Source of the DNA: Acidimicrobiia bacterium
GTDB taxonomy: Bacteria; Actinomycetota; Acidimicrobiia; Acidimicrobiales; Acidimicrobilacustridaceae
Assembly: GCA_018882825.1 (NCBI GenBank)
Contig: VERC01000161.1
Coordinates: 1 to 5,900, forward strand
DNA length: 5,900 bases
Direction: 5' to 3'
The notes under the pieces were generated by a model, which was not told the DNA's origin, did not search any database, and saw only the letters and a program-made list of their open reading frames with translations. A program made the position numbers and the translations under genes. Positions within the stretch are counted from its first letter, which is position 1; each line of letters opens with the position of its first letter. Below are positions 5,363 through 5,900 of this stretch, one piece after another.

Positions 5363-5900
5363 ATGGCAACGGCAGTCATCACGGGGGCAGGCCAGGGTCT
5401 GGGGCGGGCCGATGCCCTTCGACTGTCCGCTGACGGCTTCGACATCGTGTGTCTCGACCTGAACGGTGACGCGGCCGCCGAGACGGCGGCGATGGTGGGC
5501 GGGCGTTCCTTCGCCGTCGACGTGACCGACCGTGATGCCGTGTTCGCCGTGGCCGCCCGGATCGACGAGTGTGGCGCGCTCGTCAACAATGCCGGGATCT
5601 GGAACTTCCCGTCGATCCTCGAGGTCGACGAGCAGCAGATGCAGTCGGTGATCGACGTGAACGTCAAGGGCATCGTCTGGTGTTGTCAGGCCTTCGTCCC
5701 GTTGTTGCGGGTGGCGGGCGGCAGCATCGTGAACATGTCGTCGGGAGCGGCGTGGACGAATTCCCCGATGGTCGGCATCTACCCCGCCACCAAGGCTGCG
5801 GTGGAATCGTTGACCAAGACGTTGGCCATGGAACTCGGACCCGACGGCATCCGCACCAACGCGATCGGTCCGGGACTGATCGTCAGTGAGGGCACCGCCG
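5363..5900 (+). CDS. Short-chain dehydrogenase/reductase (classical SDR), 3' end outside window
   Basis: The reading frame opens at the ATG at 5363 and stays open to the window edge, giving 179 residues of an expected 230-260. It is a classical SDR. TGAGQGLG (7-14) binds the cofactor. D32 at the end of the second strand (CLDL) favours NAD(H). D53 sits in VDVTD and NNAG is at 75-78. N100, S127, Y140 and K144 form the catalytic tetrad, with Y140 and K144 in YPATK. NAIGPG (166-171) is the post-catalytic loop. The reading is intact and no frameshift is seen. It is clearly different in sequence from the SDR at 3473, so this is not a recent duplication. It follows the degenerate amidohydrolase by one base and has its own GGAGG. 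It probably oxidises an alcohol or reduces a carbonyl of an intermediate handled by that neighbour. Substrate and direction are unknown. Confidence 0.92.
   Translation, partial: MATAVITGAGQGLGRADALRLSADGFDIVCLDLNGDAAAETAAMVGGRSFAVDVTDRDAVFAVAARIDECGALVNNAGIWNFPSILEVDEQQMQSVIDVNVKGIVWCCQAFVPLLRVAGGSIVNMSSGAAWTNSPMVGIYPATKAAVESLTKTLAMELGPDGIRTNAIGPGLIVSEGTA

Noticed and set aside
4438..5673. A 411-codon minus-strand open frame opposite the second amidohydrolase and the last SDR
   Set aside because: It covers two well-supported plus-strand genes, crosses their junction and shows no domain motif. It is a composition artefact.
5363..5900. Mycofactocin-dependent SDR
   Set aside because: Those SDRs carry a characteristic insertion after the second strand. 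Here LDLNGDAAAE runs straight into the next helix without an insertion, so this is an ordinary classical SDR. The SDR at 3473 also lacks it.

Overview
The window is high-GC, densely coded bacterial DNA with strong G/C preference at third codon positions and short intergenic gaps. This fits a high-GC actinomycete-like chromosome (Actinomycetota). The assignment rests on composition, protein style and hand-read motifs; no search was run, so genus is not claimed. There is no sign of a tRNA, rRNA, CRISPR array, transposase or phage structural gene.

Layout. (a) 1-249 (+) is the C-terminal end of a serine beta-lactamase-like hydrolase/esterase that starts before the window. (b) 252-277 is a GC-rich hairpin in the 34-bp gap between two convergent genes, probably a shared terminator. 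(c) 284-1204 (-) is a complete beta-class DNA amino-methyltransferase (TSPPY before DPFMGAG) with no visible restriction partner. (d) 1205-1344 is a divergent regulatory region. (e) 1345 to the right edge is a co-directional run of five genes: an acetoacetate-decarboxylase-superfamily protein, a long amidohydrolase-2 protein, a classical SDR dehydrogenase, a second and divergent amidohydrolase-2 protein, and a second SDR cut by the window end.

The five genes look like a small-molecule catabolic cluster in two transcription units, 1345-4369 and 4477-5900+. Gaps within units are 10, 42 and 1 bp; the gap between units is 107 bp. Upstream of both units lies the same string, CATCG then 2-3 nt then TACGGTGAC, followed by a G6-A run and a GGTCSGRCCC-like block. 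This suggests joint control. The plausible chemistry is oxidation of an alcohol or reduction of a carbonyl by the SDRs, C-C or C-N/C-O bond cleavage or decarboxylation by the amidohydrolase-fold proteins, and Schiff-base chemistry by the ADC-like enzyme. The substrate cannot be read from the sequence.

The most unusual point is that the second amidohydrolase has lost nearly all canonical metal-ligand positions, including the normally near-invariant Asp near the C-terminal end of the barrel. The ADC-like protein keeps the Lys-Lys Schiff-base site but appears to lack the glutamates of true acetoacetate decarboxylase. Both suggest non-standard reactions. I do not see evidence of a defence system or another wholly new type of system.
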